Source of the DNA: Aedes albopictus
Lineage: Eukaryota; Arthropoda; Insecta; Diptera; Culicidae
Assembly: GCF_035046485.1 (NCBI RefSeq)
Contig: NC_085137.1
Coordinates: 254,098,733 to 254,162,732 of the forward strand
Reading direction: 5' to 3'
DNA: 64,000 bases
In this document: piece by piece, positions 33,501 through 43,940 of the stretch
How positions within the stretch are numbered: position 1 is the first letter of the stretch
How the letters are laid out: every line of letters begins with the position of its first letter
Position numbers and translations under genes: made by a program
The notes under the pieces: generated by a model
Told to the model about the DNA's origin: nothing
The model's input: the letters and a program-made list of their open reading frames with translations, nothing else
The model's database searches: none

Positions 33501-33701
33501 AGCTGGTGTTTGCAACTGATCCGGTTGGCACAAGAAGGCGTGGAGCGCAGAGAGCACGATGGGCGGACCAGGTGGAGCGTGATCTGGCGAGTGTTGGGCG
33601 TGACCGAGGATGGAGAGCTGCAGCTGCAAATCGAGTACTATGGCTGCAAATTGTTGATTCAGTATTATCATGAATTTGATGTTAACTAAATAAATGAATG
33701 A
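30532..33701 (+). mobile_element. full-length RTE-clade LINE
   Basis: A 12-bp target duplication AGTTATACGCAC flanks it exactly (30520-30531 and 33702-33713). It has a short 5' UTR, one long endonuclease/reverse transcriptase frame, and a 3' end in AAATAAATGAATGA. About 3.17 kb, the usual size of an RTE element. Long open frame and perfect duplication suggest recent insertion. Confidence 0.9.
30671..33673 (+). CDS. RTE endonuclease-reverse transcriptase
   Basis: Open from the stop at 30668 to 33673 (1000 codons). Order: apurinic-type endonuclease from about residue 30 (WKLGTWNCRSLN, GFGIVALQEVCWTG, IIIGDLNAQVG, SDHYLVMVKLRP), a Lys/Arg-rich linker, then RT from about 500 (AAGKDGIAAELIKMG, FIDFKAAYDSID, SFESRRGLRQGDGLS, ADDMDIIA), and a C-terminal RTE tail. 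There is no in-frame ATG before the endonuclease: the first is at 30884, inside the domain. An upstream frame ending QALRASRKK stops at the A6 run near 30669-30674; one more A would join it to this frame. The RT active site reads CIADD, while the decayed copy at 18.5-19 kb has CFADD. Confidence 0.88.
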   Translation, partial: KRLAPENQQEKNANRYQWRRPQRRKGTSDWKLGTWNCRSLNFIGSTRILADILKDRGFGIVALQEVCWTGSMVRTFRGNHTIYQSCGNTRELGTAFIVMGDMQRRVIGWWPIDERMCRLRIKGRFFNISILNVHSPHSGSTDDDKDAFYAQLEREYDRCPNHDVKIIIGDLNAQVGQEEEFRPTIGKFSAHQLTNENGLRLIDFAASKNMVIRSTFFQHSLPYRYTWRSPQQTESQIDHVLIDGRHFSDIIDVRTYRGANIDSDHYLVMVKLRPKLSVINNVHYRRPPRYDLERLKQPDVATAYAQNLEAALPDEGVLDVAPLEDCWSTVKAAINNAAESTIGYVERSRRNDWFDEECRAVLEEKDAARAVMLQHGTRQNVERYRQKRKQQTRLFREKKRRLEEAECEEMELLCRSQETRKFYQKLNASRKGYVPQAEICRDKEGSLLTDKREVIERWKQHFAEHLNGEENVGTEDQGSGGNDYVGAAEDGNEPTPTLREVKDAIHQLKNNKAAGKDGIAAELIKMGPEKLATCLHQLVVKIWETEQLPEEWKEGIICPIHKKGDKLMCENFRAITVLNAAYKVLSQIIFRRLSPKVNEFVGSYQAGFIDGRSTTDQIFTVRQILQKCREYQVPTHHLFIDFKAAYDSIDRTELWKIMDENSFPGKLTRLIRATMDGVQNSVRISGELSSSFESRRGLRQGDGLSCLLFNIALEGVMRRAGLNSRGTIFTKSSQFVCIADDMDIIARTFGTVAELYTRLKREAAKAGLVVNAAKTKYMLVGGTERDRTSLGSNVTIDGDTFEVVEEFVYLGSLLTADNNVSREIRRRIISGSRAYYGLQKKLRSKKIHPRTKCTMYKTLIRPVVLYGHETWTMLEEDLQALGVFERRVLRTIFGGVQENGVWRRRMNHELAALYGESSIQKVAKAGRIRWAGHVARMPDNNPAKLVFATDPVGTRRRGAQRARWADQVERDLASVGRDRGWRAAAANRVLWLQIVDSVLS

Positions 33702-33713
33702 AGTTATACGCAC

Positions 33714-35061
33714 ACGCCCTTTAACGAACATCATTCCTTTAGCGAATGATTTCCAACCGAAAGACTCTGATGTGGATGACAACCTGTCGAATGACGATCA
33801 TGCTAAAACCGTATGAATTTCAAGATAAAAACCGAAAATTGTTAGAAAATTAGTGAAATATTATTGAATTATTGTTATTATTAGTGGATTAGATTGTTAA
33901 ATTGGAATATTAAAGTTAGTTGAAGTGAAATGAAATTGAATTGAAAGCAAGAAAGATTCACATGTTTTACGATTAGTTGCAGAATTTGAGTGGAGCGGAA
34001 TAGTTGCTGGACAGTGGTAGCGTGAGGAGTGACAAACTATTCATGTTTGTTAATGTAAAAACAAAATGGTGAATGTAAACTTAAATAAATATACTTTATT
34101 ACAGTTTTGAGCTGCAACACTAAACGCCGCTACAAGAATATAGTTTGAGATCCGAACACAATAACTAAAACTTTTTTGATACATTTAGTGAATACAACTG
34201 TAATATTTAAAATCCTAATAACCTAATATCTTACAACGTTGATTGTCTTTTGTATTAGATCTAGGGCAGGGGTTCCCAACCTTTTTGAGGTGGCGACCAC
34301 CTTTAATAATTCTCAAAACATCTGGGGCCCAATGAAAATTTTTAGAAAAAAATATGAAAAAAATGAACTGTTAGGAAGTCAGTCGCGCTCGGAACCAGAA
34401 CACCATATCGACAGCAGCATTATTTCACGCAGCTTCAATACTGCAAATTTACCTAGTTTTATTACATTATATTAAATTACATTTCTTTCAAAACTTACAA
34501 TCTAGTATTCCTTCACGAGACAGACAGGTCTCCTAACCGCAGTGCAGTTCCTACCGGGCTCACTGATTGAACAACACTGCCTAATCGATTGTTTATATGT
34601 AGGTAGCGCCGGCGCTTGCAGTTCGCAACCTTGCTTCAGTGTTGCCGGTTTCACCAAGCACCAAACGTACCACTATCTATTCGCAACATGAACGAATCCG
34701 AGTTTTTTGGGTACAGTGGCGTAGCCAAAAATTTACTGTGGGAGGGATTTTCGACGATCACTGATACGTTTTTTTTAATTCGACACTCACATTTCGTAAA
34801 TAATGATGTTATGTACATTCAATTTGAGTCGTAGCTGAAAAATAGCGGTGCAGCCGAAATTTTTCTTCTTCTGAAGGTGTTTGATACTGAAAATTTGTGC
34901 CTCAAATTGTGGCTTTTGAGGGTAGCGGTAATTAAAATTTAAAATTTGTATAATTTGCACAGAATAGAATAAAAGTTTAACATTTTTAACAAGTTAGTTG
35001 CCATAAAACACAATAATGAACTTGTTGCGAAGAGATTCTCAAAGATTTTATCACGAGAAAG
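33714..35061. other. intergenic stretch with a hAT-type terminus
   Basis: No gene supported. At 34266 CAGGGGTTCCCAACCTTTTT followed by GAGGTGGCGACCACC looks like the end of a hAT transposon of the widespread CAGGGGT-type. I found no matching second terminus before 35061, so it is a fragment or its other end is lost. No BEL 5' LTR was found here either. Confidence 0.45.
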
Positions 35062-35207
35062 ATGGACCTCCAGTCTAACGTGCGACAGACTCGGTCACGG
35101 ACCAGGGCGATCCAGCAGGAGAATGCTGACCCCACTCCACTGGGTGACGAAGATGGGATGTCGCAGCAGTCGTCGGAGGATTTATTCGTTCCTTCGATGA
35201 TAGATAG
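35062..35207 (+). pseudogene. BEL/Pao gag, N-terminal piece
   Basis: ATG at 35062 begins MDLQSNVRQTRSRTRAIQQE and runs in frame to ATGATAGATAG, where copia-1 inserted (the gypsy element later landed at the same joint). Joining this to 44861 gives an unbroken frame (MIDS|DGGELRGCVGCD). No LTR or primer-binding site could be found upstream, so the BEL is 5'-incomplete or its LTR lies beyond another insertion. Confidence 0.75.
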
Positions 35208-38200
35208 TGTAGTGAAACGACTTCAGTGATTGGCGGTTGGGAACAGAATGATTTATTAACAAAGATCCTTCTTTCTGTCTAATCCCTAATTCATGACCTA
35301 CTTGATTAATCTATACATGATACTACAACTCGGCCATCCTGAAACAGACTTCGACCCGAAGTGTATTGTTATAAATCTATTGGCTTCCAAAGCTTTAAAT
35401 TACATGGATCAAAAACCGAATTGAACGGAACCTGATTTAATTGAAACCCATCAATGTCTGCGACAACAAATCTGTTATTCGGAAGAACTTTTTTTATTTG
35501 ATAAGGATCTTTATATTGTTTTTGGAGCTTACGAGACACTCCAGTTTCTGGTCTGTTAGGTATATAAACCAAATCACCAACATTAAACGTGCTATTGACT
35601 TTACATTTTTGATCATAGTATTTTTTGTTGTTCAATTGTGCTGTCTTGATTTTTTCTGAAGCATTTTGTCGAATATCAGTTAAATCTCTTTCCAAACTAA
35701 TTTTAGACTCTAAATAATCTCTTATTTGATCATCTATATTGCACTTCTGATTTACTCCAAACAATAATTTTGAAGGTGTCTCACCTGTACTTCTATTAAC
35801 AGTATTGTTCAACAATAATTCAGCTTCCTTCAAAATAGAAGTAATTCCTTTATATGGAGATGAATCGATCAGTTTAGCTAATAGTGGTGTTATTGTTTTA
35901 TTGAATCTTTCAATTTGACCATTTGATTTTGGACAACCTGAAGCTATTAATACGTGTTTAATATTCGAATCACTCATAAATGCTTTAAAACTGTTTGCTG
36001 TGAAACAAGAACCTCTATCTGAAATAAGTTTTGTCGGAATTGAATAGTTTGAAAAATAATTCCGTAAATGCTTAATGACTTCGCTAGTATTCGTTGTTTT
36101 ACAAGGAACTAATTTAATATATTTTGTAAAGCCATCGACAATTCCGAAAATGTACTTAAACTTTGAATTATTTAAATTTAATGGACCGTAATGATCAATA
36201 TGGATTGTATCAAACGGAGTGCTGCCTTTATCAATATTGTTTAATTGTCCATCATATTTATGTAACTTTTTAGAAAACATCACACATTTAAGACAGCTTT
36301 TTATATAAGTCAGTACTTTATCTTTCATTTTTGGAAACCAGTAGCATCTCATTATTATTTCGCAAACTTTATCACAACCAAAATGCCCCAAATCATCATG
36401 GCATGTTTTAATTACACGATTAACCATGTCATGTGGAACATAGAATAAAAGTTTATTTTTATGTTTCCTGTACACCATTCCGTCACGTAATTCATAAAAT
36501 TTAAGTTCGGCAGTTTGTAACTCATCTCTTAACTTATTAATTTCTTCATCTCTTAACTGACATGCTAATAAGGCTCTTTCAAAATCGTTGTTTTCATTAT
36601 TAAGTAAATATATACTATTTATTCTTGATAGTGCATCCACATGTTTCATACTATTAGAAGATCTATGGATTGGTTCAAAATCAAATTCTGAAAGAAATAT
36701 TTCCCATCTTGCAATTTTCGGGTTAATATCCTTCTTTTTCAATGTATCAGTTAATGCATTACAATCAGTTACAACTTTAAAATGAATCCCTTGCAAATAA
36801 GTTTGGAACCTTTTAATGCTGTTATATACTGCTAATGTTTCTAATTCAAATGAATGCAACTTTGCTTCCGAAGGTGAAGTTCGTTTACTAAAATACATCA
36901 CAGGATGCAATTGCCCATCAACTTGTTTTTGTAATAGTACACCACCGAAACCATGACTACTAGCATCTGTATGGAGTTCTGTAGGCGCAGATGGATTATA
37001 AATTTTTAATACAGGCTCACTTGTCAATTTTTGTTTCAAAAGTTCGAAAGAATTAATTTGATCAACTCCAAAATTGAAAGTTTTCTCTTTTTTGTTGACT
37101 AAGCTGTATAATGGATTAGCAATCACAGAAAATTGATGAATGAATCGTCTAAAATAACTGGCTAACCCAATAAACCGTTGTACTTCAGCTTGATTCTTAG
37201 GGACTGGAAAGTTTTTGATACACTCTGTATGACGATCACTTGGACAAATTCCTTTTTCTGAAATTTTATATCCCAAATATTCAATTTTTGTTTTTATAAA
37301 CACGCATTTGCTCAATTGTAAAGTTAGTAAATTTTTATTTAAAATGTCAAATACCTGTTTCAAAACAGCTAAATGTTCTTCAACAGTATCCGTTGCAATC
37401 AAAATGTCATCTATATATATTATTACTTTTCCGGATTTGATTAGGTCTCGAAATACATGATGTATAAATCTCATGAAAGCGGATGGGGCATTACATAACC
37501 CAAAAGGAACTCTTTTATATTCGTATTGGCCCATGTGAGTGATAAAAGCAGTATATTTTGATGATTTTTCCGAAAGCCTTAATTGATGATATCCACTTTT
37601 TAAATCTAAACTTGTGAAATATTTTTTACCCCTCAACTGATCTAATAGATCATCAATCAATGGAATAGGATATCGATCTTTTACGGTTTGTTTATTGAAT
37701 TCTCTATAATCTATGCACATTCTGAACGATCCATCTCTCTTTTTTACTAAAACCACTCTGCTTGCATAAGGAGAATTACTTTCAACAATTACTCCTTCTT
37801 GCAATAGCTTTTCTATTGTGCTTTCTACTTCTTTTTTCTGATGGAAAGAGAACCTCCTCGCAGAAAAATGAAAAGGTTTATTGCAATTTAACTCGATATT
37901 CATTTCGTGCATTATTTCAGGTTTATCTGGTTTAACTGCATTTAAATAACATGTGGAGAAAAGAGATTTAAGCTGATTTACAACACCCAAAGTTATGTTA
38001 CTATCCCCAATATCTAAATCGTCAACAACATGGATATTAGTTGGTGAATTGTTTACCTCTATTGCGTTAAGTTGATCCAGAAATTTCTCGGCTTCATTGA
38101 TATTTTCAGATTTGTTTTCACGACATTTAAGGTGAATTGTTATCAGATCCCGTTCGTGTATGAGTTTTACATCGTTTTTCGAAATGAAATCGCGTCCAAC

Positions 38201-39689
38201 AATACAGTCTGGGTACATAGTCTCATCAGGAACGACCTTGACCTGTAAATTAAAAATTACATTATTTATCATCAATTCGGTATCAATGGTTCCAAATATT
38301 CTAACAACTGAATCGTTCAAACCTCTAAAACCTTTATCATGTAAAAATGGGGAAACTTTAACTAACTGTGGTACTAAACTTGCTTTTATAAGACTAATTG
38401 AACTACCTGTATCAAGAAGAGTTAAAAATGGTTTAAAATAGTTATTAAATCTCAAACAACTTGTAAAATGATCATTAACTAACTTTATCCTAACTATACT
38501 ACCAATCTGATTCGTGTTTGATTCAGAACATCCATGGGTGTTGTTTGCAACTTGATGACCAAAATTCGAGGAATACACACGCTGGGGATCTTGGACATCG
38601 GTACTTCTACGTAAGGGTTGCTGCAACTTCGGGACACCAGAACGGCAATATCTTGACACATGACCAAATCGACAGCATTGAGAACATTTGAAGGGAGGTT
38701 TCGTACAATTTCTTGAAATATGACCAACTTCGTTGCAATTATGACAAATCCAGCGAGTATCCAATTGCTTCCAGAAAACGGAAGATTTGTTCATCATCTT
38801 CATTGATTCAAATCGTTTCAAACAGCATATAACTTCCAAAACCGAGTTGAAATTTTGTACGGACAGCATCACTTGAACTTCATTATCTTGAATCCCATGT
38901 ATGACGTATTTGACCATAGCCGATTCACTCAAGTTAGCCGCCTTGCCTATCGCCATCATTTCGAACGCGTACTTCTCCAAGTCTTCATTAGGTTTTTTGT
39001 AGCGACTCATTAAACGGAAGTGAACATCTGCTTCATCGACACTATTAGGAAAGCCTTTCAACAATTCATTCTTGAAGTCTTCCCAGCAGGCAATTCTTTC
39101 TCGAACAGATTGGTACCACATCAGTGCAACTTCTCCTAATCTTGTTACGGCGTGATGAAAAACAGTTTGACTTGACCAAGTATACAATTTCTTCAAATTT
39201 TCTAAGTCTTCGAGCCAAAGTTTTGAGGTCACTTCATTTGGGTTGAACAACGGAACCAATTTCTCAACATCATCTGGGTGCATCGGGAATTGATTGATGA
39301 AAGAGTTTCTAACGGTTTGATCTCCAAAACGGGGAACATCTTGAACATTACGTATCACAGTTGAAGCAACTTGACCAACTCCTAATAAATTAACCGGGCC
39401 TTTGGAACATGCAGCGAGACTTGATACATCCGTTTGAATTCCATTTTCATTTTCTGCGGGATCAACGATTTCATAACAGGTTTGAGAACAGCTTCTTGTT
39501 TCGTAAGGCATCGTGAACAGACGATTTTCTCCTCGAAGGCGAAAAAAAATGTATCCCACTTCTGAAATCTGTAGTGAAACGACTTCAGTGATTGGCGGTT
39601 GGGAACAGAATGATTTATTAACAAAGATCCTTCTTTCTGTCTAATCCCTAATTCATGACCTACTTGATTAATCTATACATGATACTACA
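35208..39689 (-). mobile_element. Ty3/gypsy LTR retrotransposon, apparently intact
   Basis: Two 120-bp LTRs (35208-35327 and 39570-39689), TGTAGTGAAACG...ATACTACA, appear identical by eye. The 4-bp target duplication is ATAG (35204-35207 and 39690-39693). Just inside the 5' LTR, TTTCAGAAGTGGGATAC resembles a tRNA-Leu-type primer site. A purine-rich GGATGGCCGAG precedes the 3' LTR at the left end. Inserted directly against the 5' LTR of copia-1. No envelope gene. Confidence 0.93.
35369..39511 (-). CDS. gypsy Gag-Pol polyprotein (1380 aa)
   Basis: One uninterrupted frame. I start at the ATG at 39511; an upstream GTG at 39559 overlaps the primer-binding site. Gag is followed by two CCHC knuckles (CHNCNEVGHISRNC and CSQCCRFGHVSRYC, about residues 255-285), protease with LLDTGSS (about 365), reverse transcriptase with YIDDIL (about 698), RNase H with HTDASSHGFGG (about 847), then integrase with an HHCC zinc region (GHFGCDKV...CLKC) and the D-D-E core (IHIDHYG, ISDRGSCF, GQIERFNK). 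It ends in a short chromodomain-less tail. All catalytic motifs are present, so the element could be active. Fused gag-pol and very short LTRs recall Mag-like or Mdg3-like lineages; I do not assign one. Confidence 0.93.
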   Translation of the reverse strand: MPYETRSCSQTCYEIVDPAENENGIQTDVSSLAACSKGPVNLLGVGQVASTVIRNVQDVPRFGDQTVRNSFINQFPMHPDDVEKLVPLFNPNEVTSKLWLEDLENLKKLYTWSSQTVFHHAVTRLGEVALMWYQSVRERIACWEDFKNELLKGFPNSVDEADVHFRLMSRYKKPNEDLEKYAFEMMAIGKAANLSESAMVKYVIHGIQDNEVQVMLSVQNFNSVLEVICCLKRFESMKMMNKSSVFWKQLDTRWICHNCNEVGHISRNCTKPPFKCSQCCRFGHVSRYCRSGVPKLQQPLRRSTDVQDPQRVYSSNFGHQVANNTHGCSESNTNQIGSIVRIKLVNDHFTSCLRFNNYFKPFLTLLDTGSSISLIKASLVPQLVKVSPFLHDKGFRGLNDSVVRIFGTIDTELMINNVIFNLQVKVVPDETMYPDCIVGRDFISKNDVKLIHERDLITIHLKCRENKSENINEAEKFLDQLNAIEVNNSPTNIHVVDDLDIGDSNITLGVVNQLKSLFSTCYLNAVKPDKPEIMHEMNIELNCNKPFHFSARRFSFHQKKEVESTIEKLLQEGVIVESNSPYASRVVLVKKRDGSFRMCIDYREFNKQTVKDRYPIPLIDDLLDQLRGKKYFTSLDLKSGYHQLRLSEKSSKYTAFITHMGQYEYKRVPFGLCNAPSAFMRFIHHVFRDLIKSGKVIIYIDDILIATDTVEEHLAVLKQVFDILNKNLLTLQLSKCVFIKTKIEYLGYKISEKGICPSDRHTECIKNFPVPKNQAEVQRFIGLASYFRRFIHQFSVIANPLYSLVNKKEKTFNFGVDQINSFELLKQKLTSEPVLKIYNPSAPTELHTDASSHGFGGVLLQKQVDGQLHPVMYFSKRTSPSEAKLHSFELETLAVYNSIKRFQTYLQGIHFKVVTDCNALTDTLKKKDINPKIARWEIFLSEFDFEPIHRSSNSMKHVDALSRINSIYLLNNENNDFERALLACQLRDEEINKLRDELQTAELKFYELRDGMVYRKHKNKLLFYVPHDMVNRVIKTCHDDLGHFGCDKVCEIIMRCYWFPKMKDKVLTYIKSCLKCVMFSKKLHKYDGQLNNIDKGSTPFDTIHIDHYGPLNLNNSKFKYIFGIVDGFTKYIKLVPCKTTNTSEVIKHLRNYFSNYSIPTKLISDRGSCFTANSFKAFMSDSNIKHVLIASGCPKSNGQIERFNKTITPLLAKLIDSSPYKGITSILKEAELLLNNTVNRSTGETPSKLLFGVNQKCNIDDQIRDYLESKISLERDLTDIRQNASEKIKTAQLNNKKYYDQKCKVNSTFNVGDLVYIPNRPETGVSRKLQKQYKDPYQIKKVLPNNRFVVADIDGFQLNQVPFNSVFDPCNLKLWKPIDL

Positions 39690-41463
39690 ATAGTGTTGGT
39701 CATAGTAACCCTTGAATTATTTAAGTTTAATAAATCATTCTAGTTTGTCATTCCGTTGCAACCACACGTGTTTTCCTTCAGGTTATGGGCCTGTGGCACC
39801 ATAGCAACGGACAAACAATTGAAGAAAAATTTTTCGCCGATGTGAAGAATTGAAAATTTGAAGATTTTTATACAAGAAGAAAATTGATGTCGCTCCAGAG
39901 AACTCCAACACGAAGCATGAACGGTAGCAGCTCAGAAGCACTTCCAGGCGCCGGAGGTCCGGCCGGAACAGCAGGAGCAGGAAGCCAGCAAGCGGATTCC
40001 GTTGGAGGAGCACCGGTGGCGACGAATTCAAGAATCCTACCAGCGGGAGGAAGCCTATCGTTGCCATTGACGGAGCGGTTACGAGGGCAGGAAAACTACA
40101 GCTCCTGGTCCTTCGCAATCAAAATGGTGATGATCCGAGAAGGTACGTGGGCAGCAATCAAGACACCAAATCCGTCGGAAGAGCTATCGGAGCGGGCGCT
40201 CGCAACAATTTGTCTGAGCATCGACCCGACGAACTACAGTCTCGTCCAGAACGCAGCGACAGCCAAGGAAGCATGGGACAGTCTGCAGGCGGCTTTCCAG
40301 GACAGCGGATACATCCGGGAATTCGGACTACTTCGGCAACTGACCGGAGTAAAGTTAGTGGATTGTGCTACGGTGGAGGACTACGTCAACCAGCTGATGT
40401 CCACCAGGCACAAACTGTCGCAGATTGGCTTCGAGGTGAACGATCGGTGGATGTCCAGCATTCTGCTGATGGGCTTGCCGAAACAGTATGAGCCCATGAT
40501 CATGGGCCTGGAAGCGTCCGGGATCCAGATGCGAGCCGATACGATACGGGCGAAGATTCTCCAGGACGTGAAGTGGCCTGACGACTCTGTTGGAAGCGAG
40601 TCGGGTCGGGCATTCTATGGACAATCCAGGACGAAGCCGAAGTCATCCAAGCCGGACAAGAGCCATGTGAAATGCTTCCGATGCAACCAGCCGGGCCATT
40701 ACGCATCCGAGTGCCAACGAGAAGGCAAGTCGGAGCCAAAGGGACAGCGTAGCGGCAGCCAGCAAGCACCGAAGAAATTCGACAGACACTCAGCCTTCAT
40801 GGTACAGCACCAGAGCGCCAGTACAGATGAATGGATATTCGACTCTGGCACGTCGTCCCACATGTGTCGGGACAAATCGGATCTGAAAGAAGCAGAAGAG
40901 GTGAGTGATAGTGTCATAGTTGCAAACAACATGGAGACACCAGTCGTTGCTAAGGGCAACGTGGTAATCAAAGCCGACTTGGGTGATGCAACCGAAGTGC
41001 TCGATGTTTCGGAAGTGCTGTGCATTCCGGAACTGGCGATGAATCTTTTATCCGTGCACAAGATCTGCAGTCGTGGTCATCAGGTGGTGTTCTCCAAGGA
41101 CGTGTGTGAAGTTTTCGACCAGACCGGTCGGATTGTGGCTGTTGGTGATCAGCAAGGCGGACTATATCGTCTCCGCCAAACCGGAAGAAATGTATCGTGC
41201 ATCGCGACGCCCAAGGAGGACATCGGATTATGGCATCGCCGTATGGGACACTTGAATGCACACAGTTTGAAGCAACTTCGCAGTATGGTCTGTGGTGTGC
41301 AATTCGACGAATCCGATATGCCGACGTGCATTCCGTGCTTGGAAGGGAAGCATCAACGTCAACCGTTCAAATTCAAAGGGACCAGAGCAGCAGAGGCGTT
41401 GGATCTCGTCCACAGTGATCTGTGTGGTCCCATGGAAACGACTTCCGTAGGAGGCAGCAAGTA

Positions 41464-42047
41464 CAGTCATGACCCGCTGGTTGGGGGCTTAATAGTTGGG
41501 TGGCTTTTTAGTTGGGGCTCCGTTAGTTGAGCTGTCAGCCAACTAAAAAGTACCTGGATGTCATAATTCATTGTCAAACTGAAATTGACAACCAATCTGT
41601 AATTCCGAGGGGCGAGCCAATGAGTTTTTGGTTTCTTAAACTTTACTGGTAATCGAGAAGAATTTCTATTTCATATTTCTTTAAAAAAAAAACAATATGT
41701 ACAATTACTTCGAAACAAATGCAAAACATCGGCAATCTTTATTTTGTCGATCATTGAAAGGGTTTGGTGCTTGCATTTTGGTCCGGGTGGTTTCATAAAC
41801 ATCTATATTTTCACTTCACCGTCTAAAAATAGGTGAAATAATTATTTATCGCATTGGCCATATATGTATCTTGCAAAACGTATCAGTTTTGCACTAAATG
41901 TAAAACAAATTAAAAAATTTTACTTTTTACTTACTGATTTAAAAAAAACAATGCGCGCGCCCCTTGTGCTGCTGTCACTTCACCCAACTAGCGAATCGAA
42001 TCCGTTGGTTGGGTGGAGGTTGTCGCTCAACGAGCGGGTTCCGACTG
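41464..42047. mobile_element. TA-flanked DNA element in copia-1 integrase
   Basis: Ends CAGTCATGACCCGCT and, inverted, CAGTCGGAACCCGCT, flanked by TA (41462-41463 and 42048-42049). Removing it with one TA restores the copia codon TAC and the frame SKY|FLTFVDD. 584 bp, no transposase. Confidence 0.85.
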
Positions 42048-43718
42048 TACTTCCTTACCTTCGTCGACGATTGCAGCAGGAAGTGCTTCATCTACTTCAT
42101 TCGATCGAAGACGGAAGTGCTGGAATGCTTCAAAGATTTTCAAGCGTATGCAGAGACCCAAACAGGTAGGCGAGTGAAGCGATTGAGAAGTGACAACGGG
42201 ACGGAGTACGTGAATCAGGACATGAAGCGATATTTGCGGCAATGTGGAATCCGACACGAAACCAGTGTGCCGCATAATCCGGAGCAAAATGGTCTGGCAG
42301 AACGGATGAACCGGACCCTCGTGGAACGTGCTCGTTGCCTTCTATTTGATGCAGGATTGGAGAAATCGTTTTGGGCCGAAGCGGTTGGAACAGCGTGCTA
42401 CCTCGTGAACCGTTCACCAACGAAAGGTCTTCAAGTGACCCCGGAAGAAAAGTTCAGCGGAAAGAAGCCGGACCTATCCAATTTGCACGTTTTCGGTACG
42501 AGAGTGATGACGCACATACCGAAGGTAAGAAGGAAGAAATGGGATCCAAAATCGGAGCAAGGCATCTTTGTCGGATACGCAGCGGGAACGAAAGGCTATC
42601 GAGTCTACAATCCGAAATCCAGGAAGGTATATGTGAGTCGGGACGTTGTGTTCCTGAACGAAGGCAGCAGCGAAGAACGACTGGAAGCTCCAGAACCAGA
42701 GATGCTACAGTTTCGGATGGCATCAGTGGACACCGACCCGGAATCGGAGCAAGGCGGAGAAGCTACCGTAGCAGATCCATTACCAGCGAATGAAACTGGC
42801 GGCGAAGTGCTGTCGGACCCATCACAAATTGCGCTCCCTCCACAACCAGAGGACCCCCAATGTGTGGTAAGGCGCAGTGGCAGGGAGCGCCGTATCCCAG
42901 GCAAGTACAATGATTTTCAGTTGAGCTTCAGTGCCGTCCCTCAAAGCATTTCCCCATCTCAGGTATTTCTCGATGAGCCGCAAACGTTTGCGGAAGCAAT
43001 GCAGCGTGACGACAGCAACCGGTGGCATGAAGCCATGGAGGCAGAGATGAAATCCCACAGCGACAATGGGACCTGGGAGCTCTGTGCCCTACCGGCGGGG
43101 CGGAAAGCCCTAAAATCGAAATGGGTGTTCAAGCTGAAGACGAAAGCGGACGGCTCGATCGAGCGGTACAAAGCGCGATTTGTGACGAAGGGCTACTCGC
43201 AAATCAAAGGAGTCGACTATGGAGAAACCTACTCTCCAGTAGTCCGATACTCCACGGTCCGTTACCTGATGGCAGTAGCAGCGAGGTTAGGATTGAAGAT
43301 CCATCAACTCGACGCAGTGACGGCCTTTCTTCAAGGCGACTTGACGGATGAGGAGATCTACGTGGAGCAACCAGAAGGCTTCGCAATCCCTGGCGGCCAG
43401 GTGTGTCGTTTGAAGAAAGCGCTCTACGGACTCAAGCAAGCGAGTCGCGTATGGAACAAGAAGCTCGATAATGTACTCAGGGAAATCGGTCTGCAGCAAT
43501 CGAAGATGGACTCGTGCGTGTATTTCCTGATCGACGGCGACAAGATTCTCATCGTGGCCGTGTATGTGGACGATATGTTGGTGTTCGCCAACGATGATGA
43601 AATAGTCGACACATTGAAACAGCAGCTAATGGTCAGATTCCAGATGAAAGATCTTGGCTACGCGGAGCCGATCCTCGGAATGCGGGTCACACAAGTTGAC
43701 GGGAGGATCACATTGGAC

Positions 43719-43940
43719 TGAAATATCTTCAATCCAAGGCAAAGCGGACAAGCGCGGCGGACTATGACCAACTGAGATACCGTGATAGTTCAGTGGCAGC
43801 AGAGATAAGTCAGAGTTGTCTCGAGTATAAAACGTAACTGAAGCTTTATTCAAGTCCATCCACAGCTGTTAGTAATATTCCCTTTTTCTCTCTGAGCGCA
43901 ATGTTCTCTTTCTCTCAGCTCAGCAACCTTGCTCATAACA
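43719..43940 (+). mobile_element. foreign solo LTR inside copia-1
   Basis: 222 bp, TGAAATATCTTC...GCTCATAACA, with exact 5-bp target duplication TGGAC (43714-43718 and 43941-43945). It contains TATAAAA near 43825 and CTTTATTC downstream, as expected of LTR promoter and R-U5 signals. No internal region remains. Removing it restores the frame ITLD|QEKYIEQL. Its family is not represented elsewhere in the window. Confidence 0.88.

Noticed and set aside
31519..33782. Minus-strand ORFs under the RTE LINE
   Set aside because: They are shadows of the 1000-codon plus-strand frame, which holds all the domains.
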